This document shows positions 36,787 to 45,784 of a DNA stretch of 64,000 bases, piece by piece. Numbering within the stretch: position 1 is the stretch's first letter; each line of letters opens with the position of its first letter. The stretch spans positions 164,938 to 228,937 of the forward strand of contig QKBC01000009.1 of the NCBI GenBank assembly GCA_003246205.1. The letters are read 5' to 3'. This DNA is from Flavobacterium haoranii. GTDB taxonomy: Bacteria; Bacteroidota; Bacteroidia; Flavobacteriales; Flavobacteriaceae. The notes under the pieces were generated by a model, which was given only the letters and a program-made list of their open reading frames with translations, was not told the DNA's origin and ran no database searches. The position numbers and the translations under genes are program-made.

Positions 36787-37797
36787 TTAAAACAATATTG
36801 AAGGATTATTTGACACTAATTTATCAATTTTCTTTTGTAAATCGGTTAAAAATTTTTGATGAGCTTCTGTATTGGGATTGAACGGTCGGTGCGCCAAACC
36901 TTTTTGGATGATTTCAACCTCTTTCATAATAGAACTGGTTTCCGAATTAAAATAACTTTGCGAGAATTTCTCCCAAATATAATCTATTGCCAATGCATTA
37001 GGATGCAGCATATCGGCTTCAAAAAAACGATAATCACGAAGTTCATCCATTACGATTTCGAAGCTTGGGAAATAGTTGATACTGCTGTCAGTTCGAGCGG
37101 AGTCGAGAATCTGCAGAGTATCATTTTGGATTTTATCTCTCAACTCCGCTCGAGATAACAAAAGTGTATGTATAGCCGAAAACAAATTGGCTTTACTAAC
37201 GTTATTTTCAAAAAATCCGTCTTTTATATGTCGCACAGGCGAAACTGTAAAAACGAATTTTACTCTCGGATTTATGGATTGAATTAATGAAACGATATTT
37301 TGCAAACTCAACTGATTTTGTGCTGCCGAAAGCAATTCTTTTGTAAACTCTTTTTGTGGCACTTTATGACAATTGGCTACAATTTCATTAGATGTTTTAT
37401 GTCGGTATACCCAAGATGTTCCTAAAGTAATTAAACAATGGGTTAATTTGAGAATTTGTTGATTTGAGGAATCAATAAGCTGATTTAATTTCTCTAAAAA
37501 TTCTTCTTTATTAGCATTCGACAACTCAGAATGGACTTCATAGCAATGCCATAAATCATTGTGAAAGAAAATATCCTTTTCATCAAAATAGTTCTTCTCA
37601 ACTGCTCTTTTGATTAACTTTTCTAAGGAAACGGCATTAAATATAATTCCGAATGGATTTATAGTTGCTTGAAATTTATAATATTCGAATTTAGAACCTA
37701 TATTTTCTGCAAAACACGAACCCAAAAACAAAATTTTTGAATGATAATCTATTGGAAAATCACTTGAGATAATCGGTATTTCTGTTCGGAATTGCAT
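36787..37797 (-). CDS. GSCFA domain protein carrying an in-frame repeat insertion
   Basis: The family is named for the motif seen here at residues 26-30 (FLGSCFAENIG). With NPFGIIFN, LITLGTSWVYRH and FTVSPVRHIKDGFFENNVSKA it resembles SGNH/GDSL-type hydrolases. The 336 residues include a stretch near SRAELRDKIQNDTLQILDSA that is encoded by a palindromic repeat (37086-37155). It reads through without a stop and looks like an insertion in a surface loop. Substrate is unknown. DUF4230 follows directly. Confidence 0.85.
   Translation of the reverse strand: MQFRTEIPIISSDFPIDYHSKILFLGSCFAENIGSKFEYYKFQATINPFGIIFNAVSLEKLIKRAVEKNYFDEKDIFFHNDLWHCYEVHSELSNANKEEFLEKLNQLIDSSNQQILKLTHCLITLGTSWVYRHKTSNEIVANCHKVPQKEFTKELLSAAQNQLSLQNIVSLIQSINPRVKFVFTVSPVRHIKDGFFENNVSKANLFSAIHTLLLSRAELRDKIQNDTLQILDSARTDSSINYFPSFEIVMDELRDYRFFEADMLHPNALAIDYIWEKFSQSYFNSETSSIMKEVEIIQKGLAHRPFNPNTEAHQKFLTDLQKKIDKLVSNNPSILF
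37086..37155. repeat. Palindromic REP-like element inside the GSCFA coding sequence
   Basis: ttcgagcggagtcgagaa at 37092-37109 and ctctcaactccgctcgag at 37137-37154 are imperfect inverted copies. The preceding tgtcag and the CTCGACTCCGCTCGAA core are what I recall as a dispersed intergenic repeat in Flavobacterium genomes. Here the element is translated as part of the protein. Confidence 0.65.
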
Positions 37798-37834
37798 TAT
37801 TTTTGGCTTCTTAAATTGTTAGAAAGTTAGATTT

Positions 37835-37842
37835 CAAAAATA
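37835..37842 (-). promoter_or_regulatory. -7 box before the GSCFA gene
   Basis: The minus strand reads TATTTTTG, matching TAnnTTTG, 38 bases before the start codon. No clear -33 is visible. Confidence 0.4.
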
Positions 37843-37846
37843 GTGA

Positions 37847-37881
37847 TAAAAAAGAAAACCCGATAAACTAAGTTTATCGGG
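37847..37881 (-). terminator. Terminator of the first YD-like lipoprotein gene
   Basis: The stem cccgataaact/agtttatcggg is followed on the minus strand by a U-rich tract (complement of aaaaaagaaaa). It lies 18 bases after the stop at 37899. Confidence 0.8.
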
Positions 37882-37898
37882 GAACTTTAAGATGAGAT

Positions 37899-38663
37899 TT
37901 ATTGATTATAAGTATAACTTATTGTAACTATTTCATCATCGTCAGTTTGAATTAACTGCGTTGGATATCCATTAGAATTATAAGAATAATTATAAGAATT
38001 GGTTTCAGAATATGTTCCATAATCCCTTACCTCACTTAAACAATTTCTTAGAGTCTGTTGAGCATCATTTTCCTCAAAGGGTAATTGCAATTTACCTAAA
38101 ACATTTTTGAATGGGCAATTTTTATCATCATAAGTATAAGTTGTTGTGAGCCCATATGAATTTTCTATTTTAGTTGCTAATCCTTCTGCATTAAGATAAA
38201 TCATTCCTGTAAAAGAATTAGTAACATTTGTTGATACATAACCTTGTTCATTAACAAAACTTATTGTACCATTGGTATTATATGTATAAGTATAAATACT
38301 TTGGTAAGGATCGCTGCTCCCATAATCTATATTTTTATAACTAGTTAACTTCCCATTCGAATTATATGTATAATATCTTTCTTCTATTAACTCATTATCT
38401 ATAATATATTCCCTTTTAGATATCAAATTACCGTCATAACTATAATTAATTTGTTCATTTGTACCAACTATTGTCTGATTTGCAATTTTAGTTCCGTCAT
38501 AAGTAAAATTCATTGTAACCGTTTGCGTAGTCCCATTATGTTCAACAACTTGGGTTACCTGTGTAACTAAAATAGGATTATTTGTATTATTATCTTCAGA
38601 ATCACTTGAACATGATACCATCACTAAACTTAAAACTGCAAAAAGAAGTACTATTTTTTTCAT
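37899..38663 (-). CDS. Lipoprotein with YD-repeat-like motifs
   Basis: The 254-residue product has a lipobox (LSLVMVSC; Cys18) and then an Asp/Asn-rich linker. Repeated strand motifs follow, such as NFTYDGTKI, NYSYDGNLI, YYTYNSNGKL and YTYNTNGTI, which resemble the YD/RHS-type repeats of secreted Bacteroidota lipoproteins. A Cys pair (KNCPF...RNCL) is present. It is a tandem paralogue of the next gene upstream (38770-39558). Its role is unknown; an outer-membrane surface location is plausible. Confidence 0.72.
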   Translation of the reverse strand: MKKIVLLFAVLSLVMVSCSSDSEDNNTNNPILVTQVTQVVEHNGTTQTVTMNFTYDGTKIANQTIVGTNEQINYSYDGNLISKREYIIDNELIEERYYTYNSNGKLTSYKNIDYGSSDPYQSIYTYTYNTNGTISFVNEQGYVSTNVTNSFTGMIYLNAEGLATKIENSYGLTTTYTYDDKNCPFKNVLGKLQLPFEENDAQQTLRNCLSEVRDYGTYSETNSYNYSYNSNGYPTQLIQTDDDEIVTISYTYNQ

Positions 38664-38716
38664 TTCTATACTATTTTTTAATGCCGTAAATAAACTTAAA
38701 AAAAGATTTACACCAA

Positions 38717-38754
38717 AATAAAAAATCCCGATAAATTAAGTTTATCGGGATTTT
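38717..38754 (-). terminator. Terminator of the second YD-like lipoprotein gene
   Basis: Arms aaaatcccgataaa and tttatcgggatttt pair perfectly around a 5-base loop. The core is nearly identical to the terminator of the neighbouring paralogue (37847-37881). Confidence 0.85.
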
Positions 38755-38769
38755 ATCTAAGAATTTAAA

Positions 38770-39558
38770 TTATTCATAAAAATACTGAACATTAACCGTA
38801 TGAGTAACTGACGAACCAAAATTTGTAGTTGCTGTAGAAGTTACTGGATAATTGTCACTATTATATGTGTATGAAGAAATAATATCTAAATTTGAATCTA
38901 GGTCATAAGTTCTAGATAAAACATTTTTATATCTACCAAAAGCAATTTGATAGTCATCTGCATACTCTGGCAACATAATTTCTTTATAACCTGTTACATT
39001 TTGAAACGGATTATTTTTATCATCATAAGCATAATTATATACTTCTCCGCTTCCATGATCTTCACTAACCAATTCATCATTTGTAAAAGTATATGTATAA
39101 GTAAAAATCAAACTCGTATTATCAATGTCTCCTTGATATTCTGATGCCGTCACAGTTCCATTTGAATTATAACTATAAGCAAATTTCATTTCAAAATTAC
39201 TATCTAAATCTTGATCTTTAAATTCTATCAATTTTCCATTTGAGTCATAAGAAAACAACTCTTGTCCATATAAATCAACCCCACTATAATGTTCAATTTT
39301 TGTAATTAAATCTCCTGTATAATAAAACTTTGACTTTTCATCATCGTCTTCATTTATCTCCTCTAACTTATTACCATTATATGTAAAAACAATAGTATTA
39401 TTCCAATAGGAATCCTGATCTTCATCTGGAGATGTTAAAATCATTTTTTTTATTAAAATTGAATCTGATGATGAACTATTTGACGAGTCATTATCATCAT
39501 TGGAACAAGAAGTCAACACCAATACTGATGCACTCATTAGGGCTAATAATTTTTTCAT
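38770..39558 (-). CDS. Lipoprotein with YD-repeat-like motifs (paralogue)
   Basis: The 262-residue product has a lipobox (ASVLVLTSC; Cys18), a Ser/Asp/Asn-rich linker and the same repeat style as its neighbour (VFTYNGNKLEEI, LFSYDSNGKLIEF, AYSYNSNGTV, YAYDDKNNPFQNV). The shared YTYDDKN/YAYDDKN-PF-NV segment shows common descent. Function is unknown. Each copy has its own terminator, so they are probably transcribed separately. Confidence 0.72.
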   Translation of the reverse strand: MKKLLALMSASVLVLTSCSNDDNDSSNSSSSDSILIKKMILTSPDEDQDSYWNNTIVFTYNGNKLEEINEDDDEKSKFYYTGDLITKIEHYSGVDLYGQELFSYDSNGKLIEFKDQDLDSNFEMKFAYSYNSNGTVTASEYQGDIDNTSLIFTYTYTFTNDELVSEDHGSGEVYNYAYDDKNNPFQNVTGYKEIMLPEYADDYQIAFGRYKNVLSRTYDLDSNLDIISSYTYNSDNYPVTSTATTNFGSSVTHTVNVQYFYE

Positions 39559-39627
39559 TTCTTAAATAATTAAAATTTCCCACAAAAGAAACACAAAAAA
39601 CAGATTTTTACAAATATTTCTTATAAT

Positions 39628-39666
39628 AAAAAAAGCCTGATAATTTTTCAACTATCAGGCTTTTTT
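39628..39666 (-). terminator. Terminator of alaS
   Basis: Arms aaaagcctgata (39631-39642) and tatcaggctttt (39653-39664) form a 12-bp stem with a U run on the minus strand, 12 bases after the alaS stop. Confidence 0.87.
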
Positions 39667-39678
39667 ATTATACGACTA

Positions 39679-42315
39679 TTACTTTACAAACTCCCTTGCT
39701 TTCTCTAAAGCCTCTGGGATTCCGGCTGTATTTTTACCTCCGGCTGTAGCAAAGAACGGTTGGCCGCCGCCGCCGCCTTGAATATATTTTCCTAATTCAC
39801 GAACAACTTGCCCGGCATTTAATCCTTTGCTTGTGACTAATTCTTTAGAAACATAACAAGTCAACATCGGTTTATCTTCGTTTACCGTTGCTAAAACCAC
39901 AAACAAATTGTCTTTGTTGTTTCCTAATTCGTAAGCTAAATCTTTTGCTCCGGCTGCATCTAAATCGACTTGAACTGCTAAGAAATCAATACCATTAATA
40001 TTTTCTAATTGCGAATCTAATTCTCCTTTTAAATTCTTTGCTTTGTCTTTCAACAACTGCTCTACTTGTTTTTTCAGCTTTACATTTTCGTCTTGTAAAG
40101 AAACAACAGATTTGGTAACATCTTGCGGATTCTTCAACAAGGCTGCAATTTCTGCCATTAAGTGTTCTTGGTTCGCAAAATATTCTTTTACCGCTTTATT
40201 AGTAATTGCTTCAATACGACGAATTCCTGCTGCTACAGCACTTTCTGATATAATTTTAAAATACCAAATGTCTGCTGTATTTTGCACGTGAATTCCTCCA
40301 CAAAGCTCCATGCTTTCTCCAAATTTAATTGCGCGAACTGAATCGCCATATTTTTCACCGAACAATGCCATTGCTCCTTCTTCCACTGCTTGTGCAAACG
40401 GAATATTTCTTCTTTCAATTAAAGGCAAATGTTCTTGAACACGAGCATTTACAAAATCTTCTACTTGTCTTAACTCTTCATCTGTTACTTTTGCAAAATG
40501 CGAAAAGTCGAAACGCAAATAATTAGGAGAAACCAATGACCCTTTTTGTTCCACATGCGTTCCTAAAATCGTACGCAACGCTTGATGCAACAAGTGTGTC
40601 GCCGAGTGATTGCTTGCAGCTAAACTTCTCAATTCTGTATTTACATTGGCCTGGAAAGTTGCATTTACATTTTCCGGCAATTGTTTTGCAAAATGAAGAA
40701 TTAAATTATTCTCTTTTTTGGTATCAATGATTTCGATAGTTTCGTTAGCCGAAACCAACGTTCCTTTGTCCCCTACTTGACCTCCACCTTCCGGATAAAA
40801 CGGCGTAGCATCTAACACAATTTGGTACAAAATACCGTCTTTTTTAGAATCTACTTTTCGGTAGCGGGTAATTTTTACGTCATTTGTGGTTTGGTCATAC
40901 CCCACAAATTGCTCGGTATTCCCTTCTACCAAAATATGCCAATCGCCTGTTGCAACTTCAGATGCAGCACGTGAACGATCTTTCTGTTTTTTCAATTCCA
41001 CTTCAAATTCGCTTTCATTAAACGAATACCCTTTTTCTTTTAAAATTAAAGCAGTTAAATCCTTAGGAAAACCAAAAGTATCATACAATTCAAATACTTT
41101 TTCTCCTTTTACTTCTTTACCAGAAGTTTCAGCAACCACTTTTTCTAATAAATGTAATCCTTGTTCCAAAGTTCTCAAAAAAGAAGCTTCTTCTTCACGA
41201 ATTACTTGGGTAACCAAATTTTGTTGTGATTTGATTTCCGGGAAGAATTCGCCCATTTGATCTGCTAAAACAGCTACCAATTGGTAAATAAAAGGCTCTT
41301 TTTGATTTAAGAAAGTGAAACCGTAACGAATAGCACGACGTAAAATACGACGAATTACATACCCTGCTCCGGTGTTTGAAGGTAATTGTCCGTCGGCTAT
41401 AGCAAAAGCAACGGCACGAACGTGATCTACAATTACACGAATGGCGATATTGATCTTGTTTTGCTCTTCACTTATATTTTTAACTTCATTAGAAGTGTAT
41501 TTCAATCCTGTAATTTGCTCTACTTTTTGAATAAGCGGTGTAAATACATCGGTATCATAATTAGAAGTCACGCTTTGCATAGCCATACACAAACGCTCAA
41601 ATCCCATTCCGGTATCCACGTGTTTAGCAGGTAATTTTTCTAACGAACCATCGGCTTTACGGTTGAATTCCATGAATACGTTATTCCAAATTTCCACTAC
41701 TTGCGGATGATCGGCATTCACTAAACTTCTACCGGAAACTTGTGCTCTTTCTTCATCAGAACGCAAATCGATATGAATTTCAGAACAAGGCCCGCATGGC
41801 CCTTGATCACCCATTTCCCAGAAGTTGTCTTTTTTATTTCCGTAGATAATTCGGTCTTCCGGAACGTATTGTTTCCACAAATCAAAAGCTTCTTGATCAA
41901 AAGGAACATTTTCAGCTTCGTTTCCTTCAAAAACAGAAACATACAAACGATCTTTATCTATTTTTAGAACTTCGGTTAAGAATTCCCAAGCCCAAGCAAT
42001 AGCTTCTTTTTTGAAATAATCACCAAAAGACCAGTTTCCTAGCATTTCAAACATAGTGTGGTGATACGTATCGAAACCTACATCTTCCAAGTCATTATGT
42101 TTACCGGAAACACGCAAACATTTTTGAGTGTCGGCTATACGCTTGCTTTTCGGCGTGCCGTTTCCTAAGAAATACTCCTTGAACTGCGCCATTCCCGAGT
42201 TATTGAACATTAACGTAGGGTCGTCTTTTAATACAATAGGTGCAGAAGGTACAATTAAATGTCCTTTACTTTCGAAGAAGTCTAAAAATGCTTTACGAAT
42301 GTCTCTTGATTTCAT
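39679..42315 (-). CDS. alaS: Alanine--tRNA ligase
   Basis: AlaRS charges tRNA-Ala and edits mischarged Ser and Gly. The 878-residue protein has the class II catalytic domain ([19 protein letters not shown]... [15 protein letters not shown]... [20 protein letters not shown]). The editing domain carries its zinc ligands in HSATHLLH and CGGIH. A coiled region (about 715-770) and the C-terminal Gly-rich [15 protein letters not shown] follow. Length and domain order are standard. It is a single-gene unit facing the M23 peptidase operon across 225 bases. Confidence 0.97.
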   Translation of the reverse strand: MKSRDIRKAFLDFFESKGHLIVPSAPIVLKDDPTLMFNNSGMAQFKEYFLGNGTPKSKRIADTQKCLRVSGKHNDLEDVGFDTYHHTMFEMLGNWSFGDYFKKEAIAWAWEFLTEVLKIDKDRLYVSVFEGNEAENVPFDQEAFDLWKQYVPEDRIIYGNKKDNFWEMGDQGPCGPCSEIHIDLRSDEERAQVSGRSLVNADHPQVVEIWNNVFMEFNRKADGSLEKLPAKHVDTGMGFERLCMAMQSVTSNYDTDVFTPLIQKVEQITGLKYTSNEVKNISEEQNKINIAIRVIVDHVRAVAFAIADGQLPSNTGAGYVIRRILRRAIRYGFTFLNQKEPFIYQLVAVLADQMGEFFPEIKSQQNLVTQVIREEEASFLRTLEQGLHLLEKVVAETSGKEVKGEKVFELYDTFGFPKDLTALILKEKGYSFNESEFEVELKKQKDRSRAASEVATGDWHILVEGNTEQFVGYDQTTNDVKITRYRKVDSKKDGILYQIVLDATPFYPEGGGQVGDKGTLVSANETIEIIDTKKENNLILHFAKQLPENVNATFQANVNTELRSLAASNHSATHLLHQALRTILGTHVEQKGSLVSPNYLRFDFSHFAKVTDEELRQVEDFVNARVQEHLPLIERRNIPFAQAVEEGAMALFGEKYGDSVRAIKFGESMELCGGIHVQNTADIWYFKIISESAVAAGIRRIEAITNKAVKEYFANQEHLMAEIAALLKNPQDVTKSVVSLQDENVKLKKQVEQLLKDKAKNLKGELDSQLENINGIDFLAVQVDLDAAGAKDLAYELGNNKDNLFVVLATVNEDKPMLTCYVSKELVTSKGLNAGQVVRELGKYIQGGGGGQPFFATAGGKNTAGIPEALEKAREFVK

Positions 42316-42477
42316 TTTGTTTCGCTATTTAAAAGGCTGTTGCTGTTAAATATATCTGCTATTTCTATTACCTATTAAAATTTCAGAGGTAAAAGCGTCA
42401 GCTGACAATGTCCGATCGCATTAGGAAAAAGTTTCACACCTGAAATAAAAAAATAGGCTCAAGTTTGAAACATTTCA

Positions 42478-42485
42478 TAAATTTG
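42478..42485 (+). promoter_or_regulatory. -7 box of the M23-MerR-LemA-TPM operon
   Basis: TAAATTTG matches TAnnTTTG. The 20 bases at 42467-42486 (gaaacatttcataaatttgt) are identical to those around the ilv -7 box. The ATG lies 55 bases downstream. No clear -33 is seen. Confidence 0.5.
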
Positions 42486-42540
42486 TTCGTATAACAGTTG
42501 TTAACCACAAAATTTTGTGCAAAAATAGTAAATTTAGAAC

Positions 42541-43518
42541 ATGGCGAAAGTAAAATATTATTACGATCCTGAAAATTTGGCTTACAAACGAATTGAAACT
42601 AAGAAGCGTAAAAAATTTGGATACTTTTTGCTTTTTTTACTTTCATCTGCCTTATTTGGTTTTTTATGTTTGGTTTTACTCATCAACACGCCTTATTTTG
42701 AAACTCCCAAGGATAAATTGTTGACGAATGAATTGGAAAACATGAAGATCAATTATCAGCTTTTAAATAAGAAAGTAGATGTCATGGAAAATGCCTTAGG
42801 TGCTATTGAAGATCGTGACAACAATGTATACAGAACTTATTTCAACACTTCTCCGATAACTGACGAAGAACGAAAAGCCGGTTTTGGCGGAGTTAACCGA
42901 TACAAAGACTTGGAAGGATATAACAATTCTGATTTGGTGATTAATACTTCCAAAAAAATCGACCGCTTAATGAAAGAAATGGCTATACAATCTGAATCAC
43001 TTAATGAAATTGTGAAACTAGGAAAACAAAAAGAGAAACTTTTGGCTGCCATACCTGCAATTCAACCTGTTAAAAATGAAGACTTGAAACGAATGGCATC
43101 CGGTTATGGTTATCGAAGTGACCCGTTTACGAAAGTTCGTAAATTCCATTATGGTATGGATTTTACTTCTCCAACAGGCACTCCTATTTATGCTACCGGT
43201 GACGGTGTGGTATTAAAAGCGGATAATTCCTTATCAGGTTATGGAAACCACATTGAAGTAAATCACGGCTATGGTTATGTAACGCTTTATGCCCATTTAA
43301 GTAAATACAACTGTAAAAAAGGGCAAAAAGTAAAACGAGGCGATATCATAGGTTACGTAGGAAGTACCGGGCGAAGTGAAGCTCCCCATCTACACTATGA
43401 AGTCATTAAAAACGGAAAAAAAGTCAACCCTATCAACTTTTACTACGGAAGTATTTCAGCGGAAGAATATGTGGCTATTTCAAAATTGGCTAATCAAGAA
43501 AATCAATCTTTAGACTAA
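42541..43518 (+). CDS. Membrane-anchored M23 family metallopeptidase
   Basis: M23 enzymes cleave peptidoglycan cross-links. The 325-residue protein has a cytoplasmic basic N-terminus, one membrane helix (about 27-50), a coiled region (about 60-170) and a LytM domain with the zinc ligands His203 and Asp207 (FHYGMDF), plus His283 and His285 (APHLHYE). All ligands are present, so it is probably active in the periplasm. It is the first gene of an operon; its stop overlaps the MerR gene start by one base (TAATG). Confidence 0.92.
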   Translation: MAKVKYYYDPENLAYKRIETKKRKKFGYFLLFLLSSALFGFLCLVLLINTPYFETPKDKLLTNELENMKINYQLLNKKVDVMENALGAIEDRDNNVYRTYFNTSPITDEERKAGFGGVNRYKDLEGYNNSDLVINTSKKIDRLMKEMAIQSESLNEIVKLGKQKEKLLAAIPAIQPVKNEDLKRMASGYGYRSDPFTKVRKFHYGMDFTSPTGTPIYATGDGVVLKADNSLSGYGNHIEVNHGYGYVTLYAHLSKYNCKKGQKVKRGDIIGYVGSTGRSEAPHLHYEVIKNGKKVNPINFYYGSISAEEYVAISKLANQENQSLD

Positions 43519-43847
43519 TGCAAGTAAACTTACCTGAAAAATTATATTACAGCATAGGCGAACTGGCAGCAGCTTTTGACGTTAATACATCCTTGATTCG
43601 TTTTTGGGAAAAAGAATTCGACATTCTGAAACCGAAAAAAAATGCGAAAGGCAACCGTAAATTTACTCCGGAAGATGTTAAGAACCTCCAACTGATTTAT
43701 CACTTGGTTAAAGAAAGAGGATTCACATTGGAAGGAGCCAAAATCCATTTGAAAGAAAATCAAAAAAAGACATTGGATAAATTTGAAATCATTAAAAAAT
43801 TAGAGAATATAAAATCACAATTAACAGAACTTAAAAATCAACTTTAA
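43518..43847 (+). CDS. MerR-type transcriptional regulator
   Basis: The 109-residue product is a MerR winged-helix DNA-binding domain (YYSIGELAAAFDVNTSLIRFWEKEF... RKFTPEDVKNLQLIYHLVKERGFTLEGAKIHL) followed by a short coiled tail. It has no Cys-containing effector domain, so it is not a metal sensor of the MerR/CueR type. It is coupled to the M23 gene by a TAATG overlap and lies 14 bases before lemA. It may regulate this envelope operon; that is inference. Confidence 0.88.
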   Translation: MQVNLPEKLYYSIGELAAAFDVNTSLIRFWEKEFDILKPKKNAKGNRKFTPEDVKNLQLIYHLVKERGFTLEGAKIHLKENQKKTLDKFEIIKKLENIKSQLTELKNQL

Positions 43848-43861
43848 AAACTAAACAACTT

Positions 43862-44473
43862 ATGAAAAAATTTGCACCTGTATTAATAATTGTCGGATTA
43901 CTAGCTTTAGGATTCTTTTGGTACATTGGTATCAAAAACGGAGCTATTGCTCAAAATCAAGCTGTATCTAAAGAATGGGGAAATGTTGAAACTGCTTATC
44001 AACGCCGTAATGATCTTATCGGTAACTTAGTGAAAACAGTTCAAGGAGCAGCAGACTTTGAGAAATCAACTTTAGAAGCAGTAATCAACGCCAGAGCTAA
44101 AGCTACTTCTGTAACAATTGATCCTTCAAATATTACACCGGAACAATTGCAACAATTCCAACAAGCACAAGGTGGATTAAACAGTGCCTTATCCAGATTA
44201 TTAGTTACTGTAGAACAATATCCTGACTTAAAAGCGAACCAGAATTTCTTAAAATTACAAGATGAACTGGCTAGTACTGAAAATCAAATCTTAACAGCTC
44301 GTACGCGTTTTAACGAAGCGGTTCAATCATATAACAACTATATTTTAAAAATACCTAACAACTGGTTCTTGAGCGAATACAAAGAAAAACCATATTTTGA
44401 AGCTGAAAAAGGTGCTGAAAAAGCTCCGGATGTTAACTTCAACTTTGGGAACCAATCTGAAGAAGCAAAATAA
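43862..44473 (+). CDS. lemA: LemA family protein
   Basis: The 203-residue protein has an N-terminal membrane helix (VLIIVGLLALGFFWYIGI). The LemA helical domain follows (AVSKEWGNVETAYQRRNDLIGNLVKTVQGAADFEKSTLEAVINARAKA... TARTRFNEAVQSYNNYI... FGN at the end). LemA proteins are membrane-anchored coiled proteins of unclear role that commonly lie with TPM-domain genes, as here. Its stop overlaps the next start by one base. Confidence 0.92.
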   Translation: MKKFAPVLIIVGLLALGFFWYIGIKNGAIAQNQAVSKEWGNVETAYQRRNDLIGNLVKTVQGAADFEKSTLEAVINARAKATSVTIDPSNITPEQLQQFQQAQGGLNSALSRLLVTVEQYPDLKANQNFLKLQDELASTENQILTARTRFNEAVQSYNNYILKIPNNWFLSEYKEKPYFEAEKGAEKAPDVNFNFGNQSEEAK

Positions 44474-44910
44474 TGTCTAAAACCGAAGATTTCTTAACTA
44501 AAGCAGAAGAACAGGAAATTGTTCAAGCTATTGTTGAAGCCGAAAAAAATACTTCGGGAGAAATTCGTGTACATTTAGAAGAACATACAGAAAAGCCTCC
44601 TCTGCAAAGAGCTCAGGAGGTTTTTTTATCACTTAACATGCACGAAACAAAAGAACGCAATGGTGTCTTGATCTATGTGGCAACTGCCAGCAAGCAATTT
44701 GCAATTATAGGCGACGAAGGCATTAATAAAGTAGTTGAAAGTGATTTCTGGGATTGTACCAAAGACACTATCATTACCCATTTTAAGCAGAACGAATATA
44801 AAAAAGGATTAATTCAAGGTATTCTGAAAGCCGGGGAACAACTAAAACAGTACTTCCCTTACCAAAAAGACGACATTAATGAATTGCCTAACGAAATTTC
44901 AAGAGGATAA
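44473..44910 (+). CDS. TPM domain protein (soluble)
   Basis: The 145-residue product is a single TPM domain (FLTKAEEQEIVQAIVEAEKNTSGEIRVHLEEH... RNGVLIYVATASKQFAIIGDEGINKVV). It has no signal peptide or membrane helix. The TPM fold occurs in the thylakoid acid phosphatase TLP18.3. It overlaps both neighbours by one base, so the three genes are probably coupled. Confidence 0.85.
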   Translation: MSKTEDFLTKAEEQEIVQAIVEAEKNTSGEIRVHLEEHTEKPPLQRAQEVFLSLNMHETKERNGVLIYVATASKQFAIIGDEGINKVVESDFWDCTKDTIITHFKQNEYKKGLIQGILKAGEQLKQYFPYQKDDINELPNEISRG

Positions 44911-45701
44911 TGACAAAAATTATTTTTAAAGTAATACAATGGATGCTATTAGCAACACTGCTATTACTTCATCATATCGGTTTTGCTCAATTTACGATCC
45001 CTCCTAAACCTTCTGATCAAACAAGTGTTTACGATTATGCAAATGTTTTATCTACTTCAGAAAGAAATAGTTTAAAACAAAAGTTACTAAACTTTGCCGA
45101 TAGCACTTCAACTCAAATTGTAATCATAACTATTGAGGATTTAAAAGGTGAGGATATCGGAATCCTTACTCCAAAATGGGGCCATGAGTGGGGAATCGGA
45201 CAGGAAAAAGAAGATAATGGTGTTCTCATTTTATTAGCCAAAAATGATCGTAAAATATGGATTTCTCCCGGTTATGGTCTGGAACCTCAACTTACCGCCG
45301 GAATCAACGGTGAAATCATTCGTAATATCATTATTCCTGAATTTAAAACCGGAAACTATTACGGTGGTTTAGACAAAGGAACCGATGCTATTTTTGAGGT
45401 CATTAAAGGAACGTATAAAAACACTAATTCCCACAACAGCGGTAGTATTTTTCCGATCATCATATTTATTATCATTGTTATCATTATTATTTTATTATCG
45501 CGTAGAAACCGAAATGGTGGCAATGGCGGACGTTATTCCAGTCCTGATTTAGCTGACATGATCATCTTAAGCCGAATGGGAAGAAGCGGCGGATTTGGCA
45601 GTGGAGGTTTCGGATCCGGTGGTGGTTTCGGTGGCGGCGGATTTGGAGGAGGCTTCGGAGGCGGAGGTTTCTCAGGTGGTGGATCCGGTGGCAGCTGGTA
45701 G
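44910..45701 (+). CDS. TPM domain protein with membrane helix and Gly-rich tail
   Basis: The 263-residue product has a signal peptide (about 1-26, ending GFAQF) and a TPM domain (SVYDYANVLSTSERNSLKQKL... TQIVIITIEDLKGEDIG... GVLILLAKNDRKIWISPGYGLE). A membrane helix (about 177-194, IIIFIIIVIIIILL) and a cytoplasmic tail of about 40 residues of Gly/Phe/Ser follow. This layout is typical of YgcG-type proteins found with LemA. It is the last gene of the operon, followed by a terminator. Confidence 0.9.
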   Translation: MTKIIFKVIQWMLLATLLLLHHIGFAQFTIPPKPSDQTSVYDYANVLSTSERNSLKQKLLNFADSTSTQIVIITIEDLKGEDIGILTPKWGHEWGIGQEKEDNGVLILLAKNDRKIWISPGYGLEPQLTAGINGEIIRNIIIPEFKTGNYYGGLDKGTDAIFEVIKGTYKNTNSHNSGSIFPIIIFIIIVIIIILLSRRNRNGGNGGRYSSPDLADMIILSRMGRSGGFGSGGFGSGGGFGGGGFGGGFGGGGFSGGGSGGSW

Positions 45702-45722
45702 TATCTTAATAAAATCTACAAT

Positions 45723-45754
45723 AAAAAAAGGCAAGGTTAAATACCTTGCCTTTT
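45723..45754. terminator. Bidirectional terminator between convergent genes
   Basis: Arms ggcaaggt and accttgcc, extended by aaaa/tttt, sit between an A run and a T run. They can end both the TPM operon and the minus-strand barrel gene. Confidence 0.87.
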
Positions 45755-45784
45755 CTACTTAAGACACAAACAAAAGTTTAGAGA

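Noticed and set aside
40233..41967. Several 60-124-codon ORFs opposite or within alaS
   Set aside because: They lie inside the well-defined alaS gene in other frames and show no protein-like pattern.
45585..45700. Short Gly/Phe-rich repeats that could suggest a CRISPR or other array
   Set aside because: They are the low-complexity coding tail of the TPM protein; there are no regular spacers. No CRISPR array was found anywhere in the window.
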